DNA from: Madurella fahalii | Taxonomy: Eukaryota; Ascomycota; Sordariomycetes; Sordariales | NCBI GenBank assembly: GCA_029876055.1 | Contig: CM056878.1 | Span: 4,278,001 to 4,342,000 of the forward strand | Direction of reading: 5' to 3' | Length of the DNA stretch: 64,000 bases | Shown here: one piece after another, positions 9,605 through 22,043 of the stretch | Position numbering within the stretch: position 1 is the first letter of the stretch | Layout: every line of letters starts with the position of its first letter | Notes under the pieces: generated by a model | The model's database searches: none | The model's input: only the letters and a program-made list of their open reading frames with translations | Told to the model about the DNA's origin: nothing | Program-made: the position numbers and the translations under genes

Positions 9605-12600
9605 TTACTCCATCTGGGACTCGACAGCCGTCTCGTACTCCTCGTCACCCTTGCCTTTCTGGACAATGACGGGATATGGAGCAAGACCGTCGTCCTTCTC
9701 CTTCTCCTTCTCTCTCTCTCTCTCTCGCTCGGCATCGCTCTTGTCATCGTCCTTCTTCTTGGCTCGCTGAGTCTTCTTCTCGATCTCGCTGTCACCCTCG
9801 TATGCATCCTCCTCTTCCTTCTTCTCGACACGGCCCCTGGCGCCGCCGGCGTTGGCCTGGGCATTGTCCAGATCGACCCCACCCTTCTCGCCCATGCCGT
9901 CCTCTTCCAGCTCGCCGCCCTCCATGACGACCCGCAGCTCTAGATCTTCGTCCTTGGAGTAGACTCGCAAGCCTACGACGCAGATGGCGTTCCATGGGTC
10001 GGGCTCGTTCTCGTCCTCGGTCTCGTCGCGGTACTTGCTCACTACGGTGGTGCCGGGCGGAGGAGGGGCGGCCATGCGTGGCTTCCGAGACATGTCATCG
10101 CTGCTGTAGAGCGCTTCCCAGTCCTCAATCGGCGAGGCACTAGACTCGCCGTCCGATGTGACATACATGTTCGGTGCTCGTTTCGAGGACTTGTTCTGCG
10201 CAGGAGGCGATCTGGACCCGGAGGTCGCAGCATTGCCGCTGGAAGGCGGCGGGGGCGGGGGAGGCGGAGGTGATCCAGATACCTTGGAGGCATCGACGGG
10301 TGGCACGGGCACCTTCTCCTTGTCTTTTCCGTCTGTGCTCGGTGTCGAGGGCGCGTCGCTCTTGGGGGTGAAATTTGGACTACCCGAGGAGTCGGAGCCA
10401 CCAGAGGAAGGGGTGCCTGAGCCACTGCCTTGCTTGTCTTCGGTCTTGTCTTCGGTCTTATCTTCGGTCTTATCTTCGGTCTTATCTTCCGTCTTATCTT
10501 CCGTCTTATCTTCCGTCTTGTCTTCAGTCCTGTCTTCAGTCTTGTCTTCAGTCTTGTCTTCAGTCTTGTCTTCAGTCTTGTCTTCAGTCTTGTCTTCAGT
10601 CTTGTCTTCAGCCTTGCCCTCAGTCTTGTCCTCAGTCTTGCCCTCAGATTTCTCCGACTTGTCTTCCGACTTGACTTCCGATTTGTCTTCCGACTTGTCC
10701 TCTGACTTGTCTTCTGACTTGTCTTCCGATTTGTCTTCTGACTTGTCAGGGTTGAGCTGCTCAGTCTTCTCAACTGTTGGCGTTTCGGCAGGGGTGGCAA
10801 TTGGCGTGGCTTCGGGCGTCTCTTCGCCCTCGGAATTCTTCTCCTCGGCATTCTTGGAAGAGCCGTCCTCTCCCTTCTTTGGCACGGACTCTGCTTTGGC
10901 TTGATCGCTTTCCGTCTTCTCATCGACGGCCTTCTTGTCTTCAGTCTTGGGTGCTTCCTCAGATGCCTTGACGTCCTTGGCGTCGGTGTCGGGCTTCGTC
11001 TCCTTGTTTGCCTCCGGCTGGACACACTCCTCGGTCTGCACGGCCTTGTCTTTGGGCTTCAGCTCCTCAGCTTTACGCCTCTTCTCCTCGCGAGCTGCTT
11101 GCTTAGCCTCCAGCTTCTGGTTGTTCTTGCGGCCTTGCTTTTTGGTTATCTGGCGATTGAGATGCCGCTTCTCCCAGAGACGATGGCGCTCCTTTACGCG
11201 AGCGTCACTGGCCTTCTTCTGGTCAGCCTTCTTGCGCAACTTCTTGACGGCCTCAAGATGGGCTGCGGCCTTGCTGTGCGCCAGATCGTAAGCGTATCCG
11301 ACTTGGGCGAGCTTTTCGTTCTCGATGCGCTTCTTGCACTCGCGCTTGACAACGTCCTCGATGCTAGGGACGTCGGTATCACGCTCGCCCACGACACTGA
11401 TGAAGACGCTGTAGTTGCCAGGAAGCATAGAGGGCAGCTCGATAGATACGGAACGGTCCATGAGATAGTTGCCGTGGCTACGTACGATGTAGTCTTCGGG
11501 ATCGGGGCGATCTTGTTCGTGTAGCCGAAACTGCAGGCGGAAGGAATATTGGCCATGAAGACCCTTGAAGTACCGATTGTCCAGCTGGCTGAGCACAAGT
11601 ACCATGGGAGACTCGCGCGTAAGTTTGATGTGGAACTTTTCGTGGTACTGGGGTTTCCACGGCACATCGACACCAATCCACCTCTGACAACAACGCCAAT
11701 CCGGGTCGCGGAACAGACGCGTGCGGTCAAAGTGCTGGTATTTGCGTAGGAGGTCATCGTACGAGATCCAGAAGACGCTGTCGCTGCCGAACTGGTGGCC
11801 CAGTTCCTCCTGAACTTCTGTCGTCCACTCTTTCGACCCGTCAGACCAGGCGCCCTCCCAAATCCCCTTCTTCGTCTTGCCCCAAGGGTTCCTGCAAGCT
11901 CAAGGTTAGCCACGTTACACATACACAAACACACATAAAAACCCCCTCAAGGCTCCCCAGCTCTGCTTAACTTACCTCAGCTTCACAAGGCGGGTGCCGT
12001 TCTTCAAAGTTCGCGCCTCCATCACGACATATGCATGACCTTCCGAGATACCATCGCGCTCTCCGTAGCCGCCATCCAACAGACCCGTGCTGCAACCGAA
12101 AAGGAACTCTTCGTTGACCCTGCTGAGTTCATTTTCCCAGAACCCATCCAGGTCAAGGATGTCTGAGGCCAGGAGCTCTGTGGTGACGCCGCCGGAAAGA
12201 TCCTCCAGGCCTTCCCCGATCCAGCCTCCTGCCAAAGACGCATAGTCGCCATGGGCTTTGGCGTAAGCCTTTTCGATGAGAGGGACCCATGTCTCGTTTT
12301 GGTCCTTGCACTGGGCAAAGAAAAGCGCCTTGGAGCCCGTTTGGTACGTCTTGCGGTACACGCGCTCGACATCTTCACGGTCGATTTGCTGTAAGAGATC
12401 ACGTTGCATGCTGGGGGAGTCCCAACATGGTGACTTGAGGTAAAGCTTATCGTCGATGATGGAGTAGATCCACTCGCCATCTGCAACCCGTGTTAATCCA
12501 AACGTCTCCGGTCAAGCTGCGGCTGACTAGAGTAACTTACCTCTGTAGAACACAAAGCCATAGATGCCAATCCTTGTGTCATACTCGACGCAGATGCGCT

Positions 12601-13343
12601 TGATGCCGTCCTTTACGTTCGCTAGCCCGGAAAAGCTAGCCATCAGCCAACAATCTCCGAGACTGCCTTGCTTAACGTCGGAACCACTGATGTTCTCCAT
12701 AAAGGTCGGCTTCTCATAGATCTCGTGGACGCGCTTGACCGCCTTTGGCACAATCGAACTAGGATTCAGCATAGTTGACATGCTTAAGTCAAACTTTGTG
12801 CGGCCAAGGCTATTAAGGCAGTGTCCCTTTTCCATCTTGAGATCCCAGTCCTATTCAATTCCAACGTTAGCAAAGAGCAACATCGACATACCGGGATCCC
12901 ATGATGTACGCAAACCGTGACTCCCAGTATAAGATGGCGGAGCGGGAAGTGCATGCAAGCGCGGGCCAACCGGGGCAACTTACAATATCCCAGCCAGGAT
13001 CTCGGTACCGCGTGTTGACCCTCCGGCACTCTTGGATAATCTTCCGAACCTTACGCCTGCATTCTTCGGCAGCGCGCTCATAACCGGCACTCAGCAACTC
13101 GTTGGATCGATCAGAGATGGTCGGCGGGAGGACAGGGTCGAAGGGTAGCACGGCTAGTGCCTTGTTGAACCTCTTATTGCTGAACCGCTTCCAGATTCGG
13201 TTGATGCTCTGCTGCGGCGGCAGCTTGCGCTTCTTCTTTTTCTTGTTGGCATCGTTCGCGTTTGTGGTGACGGGTGCGGCGCCTTTGTGTTTTCGGTAGT
13301 TGTAGTCGCCGTCCGATTCGGAGGACGACGAATAGCCGTACAT
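9605..13343 (-). CDS. Calpain-type cysteine protease with repetitive acidic/basic tail
   Basis: Four exons (12984-13343, 12541-12850, 11976-12480, 9605-11891) give 1153 aa; all donors are GTAAG-type and the phases agree. The papain-like calpain core is complete: nucleophile C187 in QGSLGDCWLMAS, H372 in ISEGHAYVVM and N393 in KLRNPWGK. A C2-like/calpain domain III follows (YHEKFHIKLTRESPMVLVLS, GNYSVFISVVGERD). The N-terminus is Ser/Asp-rich then strongly basic (KKKKKRK, nuclear-localisation-like). After a Lys-rich coiled-coil region comes a run of about 26 four-residue units (KSED, then KTED), then Pro-rich and Glu/Lys-rich low-complexity sequence. Calpains cleave substrates at limited sites in response to Ca2+ or pH; this architecture is the common large filamentous-fungal calpain, not PalB (no MIT domain seen). 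A functional protease is expected; substrate unknown. Confidence 0.94.
10431..10744 (-). repeat. 12-bp in-frame minisatellite in the calpain gene
   Basis: About 26 tandem copies encode K(S/T/A)E(D/G/V). Copies fall into blocks sharing synonymous variants: GTCTTATCTTCG, then GTCTTATCTTCC, then GTCTTGTCTTCA on the + strand, followed by older KSED copies. Block-wise identity indicates recent local expansion by slippage or unequal exchange. The unit length keeps the frame, so copy number can vary without breaking the gene. Confidence 0.92.
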
Positions 13344-16300
13344 GGCGGTCGGCAGAAGCTACTCTCGGTGCCAAAAACTCGGCGCGGGTTCCCCAAGGGT
13401 TTTAGACAAAGGTTGCCCAACTTCCAGTGTCGTAGCGAAGCAGCTGGGCGACGACGAGGAGGAGGAGGAGGAGAAGGAGGAGCGGCGGAAGGTTGTCGGT
13501 AGAGCGCAGGGAGGAGAAAGGGGTCGGGGGACCACAGAGCGACTAGCAATATAATATATCTGTCAGATGGGAAGGCGGCATGCACAGTCAGTCCTCAAGA
13601 GAAGAGAAAAGAAAAATTGTTTAGCGCAACAAAGAACAGTGACTAAGGGACGAGGTGGCATGTGCCGGGCGGGCTCGTTTGGTCCCTGACAGGCCCAGCT
13701 CGGTCTGAGCGGTGGCGGAAAGATGGGTTCTAGAAACGATCGACTGCTCCGGTTCCTGGCCGACAGGAGGGGCGGCTGGCAACAGAAATGGGATGTTTAT
13801 GCAGGGACTGATTTAAAGCGGGCACTCACAAGTACAAAGAACAGACAACTCTAGTAGACGCTGTTAGTGTCAGGGACGAATCCTTATTGGCATGGCGTTC
13901 GGGTGGACGGTAATCCTGCCTCCCAAAAGGAAAATCGAGAGAACAGCAAGGCCCACCCGCGGGTCAGCGTTGAGTATATACTGTACGCCGGTCTGTGCAG
14001 TAAGCCCGAAGACAGCCTTGCCCCGAGCTGAAGGATGCCGGCCTCGAGATCACATTTGAAATGCGGGTGCAGCTGCATCTCGTGTAGCCAAGCCAAGACC
14101 CGCTTAATCGATCGAATCCCGCAAAGCGCGAGAACAACCCTTTCGAGCCACTCACCGACAAATGCGGCCGCAGGCACCACAATCCGAAGGGGAACTGCAA
14201 CGTCCCTCCCTGCCATGATGCGCGGCAAAGGCGTCGCAGACTCGAAGCTGCTTTCTCGCAAGCTTTTCCTCCTGGATTTCCTTGGTCGCGCAGCTCTGAG
14301 AGCCCCGCGGACCGGGGGGCCCTCCTTAAGCGCGGCGCAGAGAATGCCGGCAGCGGAGAAGTCGACAGGCAAGGAGGAGCGTTCGCTGTCACCGGGTAGG
14401 AATGGATGCTTATCCGTGGCGGCGATGCAGATGCTGAGCAAATGCCTGTGCTCAAGTTTTCGACAACGCAGGCTGCAGCACACAAAGCAGGGGTCCCACT
14501 GGAGCAGAACGAAGGCGAGGCTCGCCGACCCACCTGACAACTCCCCACATTTGCAGCCTGGATCCGCCGTCGAGAACCTCGATGATCGACTTGGGACCTG
14601 GTCAGACCGCTCCGGAGGCTGCGTGACCATTCGTTGCCCAACCGGCCAACCTATCGTGCCGATTACCTGTATGGAATATGAAGCTGGATCCTTTTTGCCT
14701 TACTAGAAGCCGGCCCGTCCGCGGCTGCGGCGAAGGGAACTCCGATGCTCTCCGCTCCGGGGTCCGACTTGGGTTCTTGAAACATGGAATTTCGCCATCG
14801 ACGACTCCCTGTGGTTTGCAGGTGTGTGCCAGGTGGGGTATGCGGCCGGAATGGAAACCCCCGCTTTTTTGGTTTCCACTCAGTGGGGTATCATACAAGG
14901 AACGCTCGAAACAGCGGTCGGCGAGCCGGACGACAGAATTCTTCCGCACAACTTACTGGCCGCCATACCGACCGCTCAAGGTGGATGGGGCGGCGGAACC
15001 GATAGGGCCATGCCACGTTCTACTAGTTATAAACAACAAACCGCCAGAGATACCTTGCTGACTCGAGCCGGCTGCTCACATGAACCGGTCCGATGCCTTC
15101 CAGACAATGACAAGAGATCCCCCCACAGACCCGTTTGCTCTCTGACCCCACCCCAGGACACCCGGCCGGCTTGCACCACCAACTCCCCTCCCCGATTGTG
15201 ATATTGTCCACACAAAAATAATAAAGGCATTCTGCAGATCTCCTGATAGATCACCCGACAGGCACTCAGCTCCGGAGGGCCGCCTGCCGTTTGTGGTTCC
15301 GCGGTTCCTAGGGCTCTCGGAAGAAGGTCTCGGCGCGGCGGGGACTTGTCCGGTACCTTTATTCCATTGGCCGCAACCACACATGCCTACCTTAGTGGCG
15401 AGTTACCCTCCAAGTTTTCCGAGCGTTGCTTTTTGGCCCCTATCAGAGATTAGGTAGTCTGTACAGTCCTCACAACTCCGCATTCCGCGTTCTCTCAGAC
15501 CCATCAAGCAGTATCATTAGGCCATCATCCACCCAACCGGCCTATCTATGGACCAAGCTGTTGAGATGAACTGTCTGAGTCCACTTTGGATTCGCCTCAC
15601 TCAGGTTCAAACGCCCCCTCGGTGCAACGTCGCACGCCTCACGATCCCTTTGACCTGAACAAGCACACGCTAGCTATCCAACCCTCTCCTGTCTCGCAGC
15701 TACCTACAGGCCCCGCATCGCCGACAGGGTGGTCTTTAACAACGAGCGGCTTGTAAACATCCCAATGGGCAACCCAACGTGGCTATCGCGAAGCTGAAGT
15801 TTCCGCCATTCGCTTCTGGCTCCTACTTTAGCGCCAGTGTTTAGGGTTAGACAAGCAGTGCGTTCAGAGCTTAGGTATGGTACACAGTGTTCCTCGGCCG
15901 TCCTCTTACGATAGGCCAGACAGAGATAAGAGATCCGAAATACACGAAGCTGCCCTGCAGCGGCCGCTCTCTAGAGACATTGGGGCAAGATCCAACCATT
16001 TTGTCTTCGCGGCGCAAATGTGAAAATAATACCGTAATAAAGAGATTACCACTACTTGAACTGCTGGTTACTTGATCAGGCCCCGAGTCATTCTCTGTGT
16101 GCCTATTGTCTTGTCCCTGGACATCCCTGATACTCGCTTGAATCGGGCAAGCCCATTGCCACATTCGGATCCGCTAGCCCCACTGCGATTCATGTTTCAG
16201 AACATTTCGCCATCCACTGTATCCCATGGGGTAAGGGGAGCTATCACTGCCCCTCCCTCTACCGTTCTCTTGGATACTGCGTCGGCTATCGGGGCGTTCT

Positions 16301-17591
16301 AAGGTTTTGTGTTGTAAGAGTAACGCATCGTGTCACAGAACGCTCCATTTTATCTGACAAGGCGATGCACTTCCCAAGGGCCCATCAACACATCCTCTGA
16401 GCAGTGAGATATTAGGTACGTATAGGAACTGCCTCTATGGAATGCAGGGGTCTCCCAGCTGTGCAGGCGTGTCAGGTGGCTCGAGGGTCATTCGGCAGTT
16501 GGGGGTACTCATCTGTTCAACTTCAATGTATGATTCTAGAGCTACTGGTTTGTATTCGATAATAATATAACACCACTCAGCGAGTGGTGGGGTGGTCTCT
16601 ATCACGGTGCCACATCCCCGAGCGAGAGCTTTATCAACATGAGGCATTACATTAACACACGAGAGTCATTACACTAGTCATTATTCATACAAGTCAACGC
16701 CACCCCCGCCGTCACGAAATGATGAAGATATTGCCAGTTCCGGATAAAGAAACTTTGGAATAACAAGATCAAGGTTAGGGAGGCACTAGTTGATAACACT
16801 CCGTAGCGAAGCTCATCCAAGGTAAACCATAAGGTAGTCCCCCGAGCATGGTTTATCGAGCGTGAGGCGGCTAATAGCCAGTGAAGCTATATGAGAGCTG
16901 CGTTTGAATGCTAATAGCCCAAATTTCTAAAGCAAGACTCTAAACCCATCTATCATACAATGACATTACTGTCTAGACACCAAGTGAGTTTTAGCCTATT
17001 TATTCTGACGGTGGATGAGAACTTGGAGGCTGTGAATGGAGCCTAAGCATGTTGTGAGTTTGTAAAGGTGATAACGCAAAATGCGCCTGCGGGCAATGTG
17101 TGTACCTAATCAGAGGGTCCATGATTTCAACTGCATCAAAGCTTACGGTTCTTTGAAGTTTTGCAGAGAAAAGCTCACAAGGAAACCAATCAAGGACCCA
17201 GGGGAACCCGTGTGCCCCACACATAGTGCTAAAGTAGAGGCAAAACTGGAACCACACCACCCGGTTGGACCGCCAACACTTTGGCAATTTTCTGATTCTT
17301 GAGCCCACCGTGACTTGGCTTGTCTGTTTCATAGACTATTAAAGGCTAATTTTCGTTTAATTCGTTATTCACGAGAATGTCGTTCTTGTTGACCATAATG
17401 TCATGCATGTATGTCTCGGGGAAAATTAGTCACGGATTGGACCCTTGTTCCGAGCAACGATCAGCTGACACCCAAACAATGGACCCCTAATTCCTCAACA
17501 GGTTACAGGCCCTGGATTTTAAAGGTCAACTTTTCCCCACACTCCGTGGGCTTTCAACGAGGCCCAACCTGGTCCCATCGGTTCATTCAAC
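13344..17591. other. Gene-free 4.2-kb region
   Basis: No open frame here resembles a known family or has coherent splice signals. The longest overlapping pair (14035-14706 + and 13884-14630 -) looks like chance open frames. From about 16300 to 17450 the base composition is visibly more AT-rich than nearby coding DNA. A short hairpin (CACCACTC-AGC-GAGTGGTG) sits at 16571-16589. I found no tRNA, rRNA or transposon ends. It may hold non-coding RNA or a decayed repeat; I cannot tell. Confidence 0.5.
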
Positions 17592-18434
17592 ATGAATTCG
17601 ATTTCGAAGCGCGACCGACCGCTTAGGATTGCCATCCTTCTCAACTCCTACCGCTCGCCCTTCATCACCGAGATCCGGGATTCATACATCCGCTCCATTG
17701 GCGCCGTTTCCCACGATGCCTTGCTGTCTTTCTTCTACCCCGCCGAGCAGCCGGACCACTTCCCGGACCCAGACGCCTTTGACCTGATCGTCATCGGAGG
17801 CAGCAATACCGACCCACGCAAAAAGCATCAGTGGATCTTGAGAGTTCACAAGTTCATCCTCGACGTGGTAGTGAACCATCCTGGGAAGAAGCTTTGTGGC
17901 ATATGTTGGGGACACCAAACAATCTCTCTGCTGTTTGGCGCTGAGGTGATCGACATGGATGCTCCCGAGGTAAGGAAGCCGACAGAAGAAGGCTGAAGAG
18001 GCTCTCCCCAACGGTTCTTCGGGTCTGGCTGATTCCAGTCGCAGCTAGGTGTCACGGAAGCCAAGCTGACCCAAGCTGGTCGTCGTTTCTTTGCGCGGCA
18101 GAGTGGGAATGGCGCCCTTCTACTCCAGCAGCATCACCGCCGAGCGGTCGGCTCTCTGCCGAACGGCTTTTCTGAGCTGCTTGCTGGAAACCAGTCCTTT
18201 TTGAGTGACAACAACGCAATCCTAACGTTCCAAGGGCACCCTGAAAAGGATGCCCGGTGTGCCAAATTGAGGATAAGAGACGCCACGAGGTGGTTTGGCG
18301 TCGAGGCAGGAGACTCGATGGCCTTGGACTGCTTTGAAAGAGCCATGGAGAAGCCGCACCACGGTGCAGAGGTTTGGGAGAGAGTACTGGAATGGGTACG
18401 GGAGAAGCATTCAAGCCCCGGGATTCACCTCTGA
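17592..18434 (+). CDS. Class I glutamine amidotransferase-like protein
   Basis: Two exons, 17592-17969 and 18045-18434 (GTAAGG donor, GTCGCAG acceptor, 75-base intron), giving 255 aa. It has the Rossmann-like class I GATase fold: RIAILLNSYRS at the N-terminus, DLIVIGGSNTDP, nucleophile C105 in LCGICWGHQ, and the His-Glu pair in FQGHPE (ILTFQGHPEKDAR). The family hydrolyses glutamine to ammonia or acts as gamma-glutamyl peptidase. There is no fused synthase domain, so this is the free-standing YLR126C-like fungal type whose substrate is generally unknown. The complete Cys-His-Glu triad argues for an active enzyme. The gene stands alone between a gene-poor block and the eS7 gene, so context gives no pathway. 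Confidence 0.92.
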
Positions 18435-19302
18435 AACGGGTCGGCCCGACCGTTCTTGAACAGTGAACTAGCTACTCTTATAATTTTGAACGAGAACAGT
18501 TTCAAGCTTGTGGACGAGCCACGGAACTGACCGCTTTCAATGCCACTTTTTGGGCAATTAACCCTGTTGTGAGTTCGGCCGTCTTGTCAACTTGTCGACC
18601 TTACACTTCAAATACATGAAGGACGATATCTGGAAGATGTTTAGGTATCTAGGGTAATTTTCAGCTGTTTAGTTGGGTGAATGGTGATGTTTCAGTGAAT
18701 GAGCAAACCCACTCAACGTAAATAAGAAACCTTGAATATCGCTTCCATTCCCATAGCGAAGTGGGCAATGACATCTAAGGTAAGACAGCCCGAAAGTTAT
18801 AATCGTGCGCAAACTGCTCATGCCCATCAATGCCCTGAGCAGAGACCATAGCCACCTTACGTCTGCAGAATGGAACGACGGCCTTGCAGTTAAATCCAAT
18901 CGCGCATTCTCCGACACCGGGGGAACTTCCGCGCTCCATACTACCCCGCTGAACCTTTAGTGGGATGCGTAAGCATCATAGAACCGCTCTATTCAGCAAA
19001 ATCACCCCGGAACGATCTCGAGGATTCAGTTTGGCGAAACAACAATTCATCACGAATGGCCTGCGGCTGATGCACCTAGCGCAGCCCGCACGACGCACAT
19101 GAGAGAGACGACGCGGCAGAGAACGTGGCTTTATTGTGTCAGGTGAGGTGTTGGTGAAAGATCAAGCTTGCATTAAAAACAAGCTAGCTAGACGCCGTCC
19201 CTTTTTGGATTCCCATGCATGCGTAGCATCAGACCTGAACCCGAATATCAAATCCCAACCTGGCCCTCGATGCTCCATCACAAGAAAGCTCTGCGACTCA
19301 GC
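18435..19302. other. Intergenic between convergent genes, 0.9 kb
   Basis: It holds the 3' ends of the amidotransferase and eS7 genes. No open frame or structural element supported. Confidence 0.5.
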
Positions 19303-20289
19303 CTAATAATCGGACGCGCCAGTCTGGGGAAACTCGAAAATGACGCCACGGCCAGTGAGGCGCCTGTAGACCTCCGAATAGGTGTCGAGCCTATAGTCAA
19401 CACCGCCCCGCTCCTTCTCATCAAGGATGACCTTGAGCGTCTTGGAGCCGTCCTCCTTGGTGCGCAGACGCTTGCCGACGATCTCGACCGGGTAGACGAG
19501 GTCGGTCAGGATAGCATCGTGCACAGCGGTGAGGGTACGCGAGCGAGGGCGCTTCTGCTTAAGGGTGTTGCGGGAGCGGCTCGACCGCTTGGGGCGAGGA
19601 AGGATGCGGCGGGACGCTAGGATCAGGACATGGCGATCTGAGAACTTCTTCTCCAGCTCACGGGTCAGGCTGTCGAGTATTAGCAAGACGTCGGGCAATG
19701 TGAACGAGAGTTTTCGGGCAAACACTCACCGCTGCTGAACCCGGTGGAAGCCCTGCAGGGAAGGGACGGGGACAAAGATGACAATTGCCTTCTTGCCGTG
19801 GCCAACTTCGATCTGTTTCAGATCCCAAGTCAGCATGCGAGCTCCAGGATGACGCTGCAATCCTTGGACCGCTTCCCGTCCTATTCCGCGTGCTTTCATG
19901 GATGTTTTGACGTTATGGCTGTCGAGCGAGGCGGGCTGCTGCCGAAGGCCACCGCCCGCCTACCCGCCCTCCAATGTGCGATCAATCCCCCAGAAAAATG
20001 CGACGACGCCCGACGCGCGGCGATGACACAACCACGCTTGCAGTGTCGGTGGAACAGGATTTCAGGCGTTGGTTCGAGGTTACGCCGGTGTGGCTGCGGA
20101 ATGGTGCTTCAATCAGCGAATTCTCACCTCACGGGCCGAGACGAACTGCAGAGGCCGAAGGGCGACCTTGAGGTCGGCAGTGTTGGTCTCGAGATCGTAC
20201 AGAGCGCCAGCGATGCTGGTCTCCAGCTCAGAAGGGTTCTGGCGGGACGGGCTGTTCGCCGCAATCTTGTTGAGCTGAGGGGCACTCAT
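19303..20289 (-). CDS. RPS7: 40S ribosomal protein eS7
   Basis: This small-subunit protein is needed for processing of the 3' end of 18S rRNA. Three exons (20128-20289, 19730-19812, 19303-19669) give 203 aa, the family length. Conserved landmarks: [14 protein letters not shown] at the start, [20 protein letters not shown] in exon 2, and [18 protein letters not shown] and [19 protein letters not shown] in exon 3, ending [14 protein letters not shown]. All introns are GTGAG...CAG/AAACAG with correct phases (0 and 2). The first intron (19813-20127, 315 bases) is long for this genome, as is common for ribosomal-protein genes. It is divergent from the DUF7704 gene over only 290 bases. Confidence 0.97.
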
Positions 20290-20579
20290 GATGGCGGTTG
20301 TCGACGATGATCGGGTTGGAGGGAGCCTTCGAATCGCGTTCGTCGGGAAAAGCCAGAGGTTCCCGATTGAGGGAGACTGGAGATAGCTAGGGCTTGCAAA
20401 CCCTCTGAAATTTTTTGGTGGGCCCAAGATTGAAATGGGCAGGCGGTGTGTCGGGGCAAAGAAGTGCGGCTAAGCTTCAAGTGGTCAAAGCTCCCTCCAA
20501 GTCCAAATCCTGAACGTGCCCAGCCTTTGCGAATCGTGCAACTCAAGCAACTCATGCAACTCAGCTCCTCCGTGTCGTA
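20290..20579. promoter_or_regulatory. Compact bidirectional promoter, eS7 / DUF7704 gene
   Basis: Just 290 bases separate the two divergent start codons, so the strong ribosomal-protein promoter probably overlaps the other gene's promoter. An AAACCCT word lies at about 20397-20403, opposite an AGGGCTTG at about 20389-20396. Co-expression is an inference. Confidence 0.5.
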
Positions 20580-21092
20580 ATGACAGCTCGTAAACAAGCT
20601 TCGTCCTCAGGGCTCTCGGCAACGGGAGGTGCCGGATTCACTCTCCCTTTGCCCTACCGGCTCTTCTTCCTCCTCATCGAACCCATCGCTACACTCCTCG
20701 GCGCTTACTTCGCGCATTTTGATCAGCCCCGGTATCTTGAGCTCACGCATGCCGCCTCCGCTCCCTCGCCCATTCCGCTGGGCACCTCCATCGCAATGTC
20801 GCAGCTCGCCAATCTATACTTTGCTTTCGCCATTAGCGAGGCGCTCGTGCTTAGGTCAACGTCCGATATCCGTGTCTGGAAGACGGTTCTTTTCTGTTTG
20901 CTTGTCGCAGACCTCGGCCATCTTTATACCGTTCGGGTGCTTGGTCCTCAGATCTACTGGAGCGTATGGGAATGGAATGCTATCGACTGGGGAAATATTC
21001 CATTTGTTTATCTCGGGGCATTAATGCGGGTTGCCTTTCTGGCCGGGGTCGGCTTCAATGCCAGGAACAAGAAGTTTAAAAGATCGGCCTGA
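20580..21092 (+). CDS. DUF7704-type fungal membrane protein, 170 aa
   Basis: Single exon. About four membrane helices can be seen: LPYRLFFLLIEPIATLLGAYF, SQLANLYFAFAISEALVL, VWKTVLFCLLVADLGHLY and NIPFVYLGALMRVAFLAGV. The order Y-R-hh-EP near the N-terminus, the central AISEA helix and the DLGHLY helix are typical of fungal DUF7704 proteins, whose biochemical role is unknown. The basic C-terminus (ARNKKFKRSA) is probably cytosolic. It shares a short promoter with the ribosomal protein gene. Family call is by recalled pattern only. Confidence 0.8.
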   Translation: MTARKQASSSGLSATGGAGFTLPLPYRLFFLLIEPIATLLGAYFAHFDQPRYLELTHAASAPSPIPLGTSIAMSQLANLYFAFAISEALVLRSTSDIRVWKTVLFCLLVADLGHLYTVRVLGPQIYWSVWEWNAIDWGNIPFVYLGALMRVAFLAGVGFNARNKKFKRSA

Positions 21093-22043
21093 TCATCATG
21101 GGTGACCATCACAGGGACTTTGCGATGAGCTGTTTGCGGAGGGGGCAGAACCGTCGACCTCGAGGAACCCAGAAGATGCTAGTCTTCTGCCCAGTATTGT
21201 TTATCGGTGCCGGCGAGCCCTGGATATTGAGGCTCGAGAGACTGGCGACGACGTTGAATTGCGGGGAATGCAGCGACATACGGCCGCCACAGGACCGGAT
21301 TGGATAACGCCAATAAAGGAAATGACAAATCTAGTGGATTGCTGTTGGAAACGACATTCACCCACCCGCTGCCCGGATCCGCATGGAAGAAAATCTGCAG
21401 CAAAACACGTCCCCTTCCTCTAGGGGTAACCCGGGCCACTAAGAACAAACCTTCTCGTGTTCACCCCTATCACTCCTGTACGGTATTCACCCGATGGTGA
21501 ACGGAATCTGGACGGATCCCTAACTTCACTTTCCCATGTCACGATTCCTCTCGGGGCGTTGAGGCTCGCTGTTCCCAGCACCCGGGGAGGAAAACTGGAC
21601 GGTAAGCGTTCTGATTCGTGGGAAAATCGGCACAGGCTGTTGCCAGAATCCGCTCGGTTCCGCCGGCGCTTGGCTCCGCCATGGTCTCGGCGGGGTATGG
21701 CGGGGTTAGCGGACGAGAGGAGCAGCATCGTGTTGGTCAATTGCTGGTCGTTACAGGAACCCGAGCCTCGTCAATTGGCGCTGCTGCAGCATTGGTTGAT
21801 TCCTGGATAATATCTCGGGTGGCTCCAGCCGTACCTGGGCTGGGGCGGCGGGTTCCCCCTCCCCTTCTCTGGAAGGGGTGTTGAGTGCGCGTTTAAAGGC
21901 GGGGTGCTCCCACAATCATGGCTGGCCCATTCTCCCGATGAAACCAACAATCTACGGTCCTTGTATTTGCCGGATTCCGACTGACCTGCCAATACATCTC
22001 TATTGCTGCTCTCCCTGCCGTTGCCTGTGATACCCAGTCCACC
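21093..22043. other. Intergenic, 0.95 kb
   Basis: It holds the 3' UTR of the DUF7704 gene and the promoter of the alcohol dehydrogenase. No open frame or motif I can support. Confidence 0.45.

Noticed and set aside
10158..10904. Open frame of 248 codons on the + strand with Leu/Ser/Val repeats, opposite the calpain gene
   Set aside because: It is the antisense reading of the calpain minisatellite; periodic DNA keeps all frames open. The minus-strand calpain frame has the catalytic triad and coherent introns.
13884..14706. Overlapping open frames on both strands (223-248 codons)
   Set aside because: They oppose each other, lack family motifs, helices or signal peptides, and have no splice logic. 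They look like chance open frames in GC-rich DNA.
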